Source of the DNA: CAG-791 sp002449595
GTDB lineage: Bacteria > Bacillota > Clostridia > Lachnospirales > Lachnospiraceae
Assembly (NCBI GenBank): GCA_946539855.1
Contig: CAMNHV010000019.1
Span: forward strand, 1 to 36,108
Length of the DNA stretch: 36,108 nt
Reading direction: 5' to 3'
The position numbers were made by a program, and so were the translations under genes. Shown here one piece after another: positions 35,564 through 36,108 of the stretch (position 1 is its first letter; the number at the start of each line of letters is the position of its first letter). The notes below the pieces were generated by a model that did not search any database, was not told the origin of the DNA, and was given only the letters and a program-made list of their open reading frames with translations.

Positions 35564-36108
35564 ATGAGTGAGACGACAGGCCTTAGGCCGCAGATCGAGG
35601 AGAGAGGCTCCACCCACGTCTACCGGCAGATCAAGATGCTGTCGGAAGAGGAACTGGTGAAGCGGGAGAGCCTGTGTGTGTATGAACAGCCGGCGTACTG
35701 CGTTGCGGCGTGCCCGCTGAAGCTGGACGCCAAGGCAATGCTGGATGCGGCGGCAAAGGGCAATTTTGACCGCGCGCTGCAGCTCTATGAGAAGATCACG
35801 CCGCTCCCGAACATCCTTTCCGCGGGCTGCGAGGCTCCTTGCGAGGGTACCTGCAAGCTCTGCGAGCTCGGAGACGGCGTCGCGGTCCGGAGCCTGGAGC
35901 AGGCGATCGTCCGGTTCGGAAGCCGCGCGAACGTCAAAGGCTTTCTCCGGATGAAAAAGAGACAGAAGATCGCCGTGTTCGGCACGAGCCTGTTTGCGCT
36001 TTTCCTCACGGGAGAACTGCAGAAAAAGAACTACCCCGTCACGGTGTACTGCCGGGAGGCGGACGTGGAGAGCTGGGTCCTCGCCGCGGTGCGCGCCGGG
36101 GAGAACGG
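35564..36108 (+). CDS. Dicluster-binding pyridine nucleotide-disulfide oxidoreductase, N-terminal part
   Basis: The first 181 codons are visible; the gene continues past the window. The N-terminal part has the dicluster pattern of GltD-like proteins: CVYEQPAYCVAACPLKLD, then CEAPCEGTCKLCELG, supplying Cys for two [4Fe-4S] clusters. A Rossmann strand follows near residue 133, KIAVFGTSLFALFLTGEL, where the usual GxGxxG is replaced by GTSLFA. Similar proteins are found next to Mop-type hydroxylases in Desulfovibrio and clostridia (recalled from annotation, not checked). It is a likely electron partner linking the hydroxylase to NAD(P)H or ferredoxin. GGGGAAA precedes the ATG. It has its own transcript, since a terminator lies upstream. 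Confidence 0.82.
   Translation, partial: MSETTGLRPQIEERGSTHVYRQIKMLSEEELVKRESLCVYEQPAYCVAACPLKLDAKAMLDAAAKGNFDRALQLYEKITPLPNILSAGCEAPCEGTCKLCELGDGVAVRSLEQAIVRFGSRANVKGFLRMKKRQKIAVFGTSLFALFLTGELQKKNYPVTVYCREADVESWVLAAVRAGEN

Overview
The window looks like chromosomal DNA of a GC-rich anaerobic member of the Bacillota, most likely a Lachnospiraceae-type clostridium. The reasons are strong AGGAGG-type ribosome binding sites, a CIRCE heat-shock operator, rubrerythrin, two lipoprotein solute-binding proteins and a YfhO-type membrane protein. The species cannot be fixed from the sequence alone. GC content and codon bias are high, so long open frames run antisense to several genes; these are treated as shadows. 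No rRNA, tRNA, CRISPR array, insertion sequence or phage gene was seen, and no stretch over 300 bases lacks a gene.

Positions 1-17800 are mostly housekeeping. They hold a truncated YfhO-family membrane protein (minus strand, running off the left edge), a Na+/proline-type symporter (putP, minus), carB without carA, a type Ic aspartate aminotransferase, a fused ABC exporter, and lon behind a textbook sigma-A promoter with a perfect CIRCE element. These are followed by a MATE exporter (minus), a GH31 alpha-xylosidase and rubrerythrin.

Positions 17843-36108 form a molybdenum (or tungsten) hydroxylase island. A first plus-strand operon (17843-24089) carries a TylF-like methyltransferase, a histidine-phosphatase/HD fusion, a FecCD-type metal/chelate importer (permease, ATPase, lipoprotein) and XdhC. 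A convergent gene (24191-25177, minus) encodes a MocA-type nucleotidyltransferase fused to a ModE-type winged helix. A second plus-strand operon (25367-32017) has a MoeA-like molybdopterin-binding protein, moaA, a MOSC-MogA fusion, modA, modB, modC and moaC. A third unit has an 86-residue unknown protein and a one-chain molybdenum hydroxylase. That enzyme matches the Desulfovibrio gigas aldehyde oxidoreductase (Mop) in all eight Fe-S cysteines and in the catalytic Glu. The window ends inside a dicluster-binding, GltD-like oxidoreductase that probably moves electrons to or from this enzyme.

Together the island supplies metal uptake by two unrelated ABC importers, pterin synthesis (MoaA, MoaC), metal insertion (MoeA-like, MogA), probable cytidylylation (MocA), sulfuration or insertion (XdhC), the enzyme and its redox partner. 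The two main plus-strand promoters share the box GTATTCCA exactly 7 nt upstream of the -35 hexamer, which points to one regulator. The MocA-ModE fusion protein is the natural candidate.
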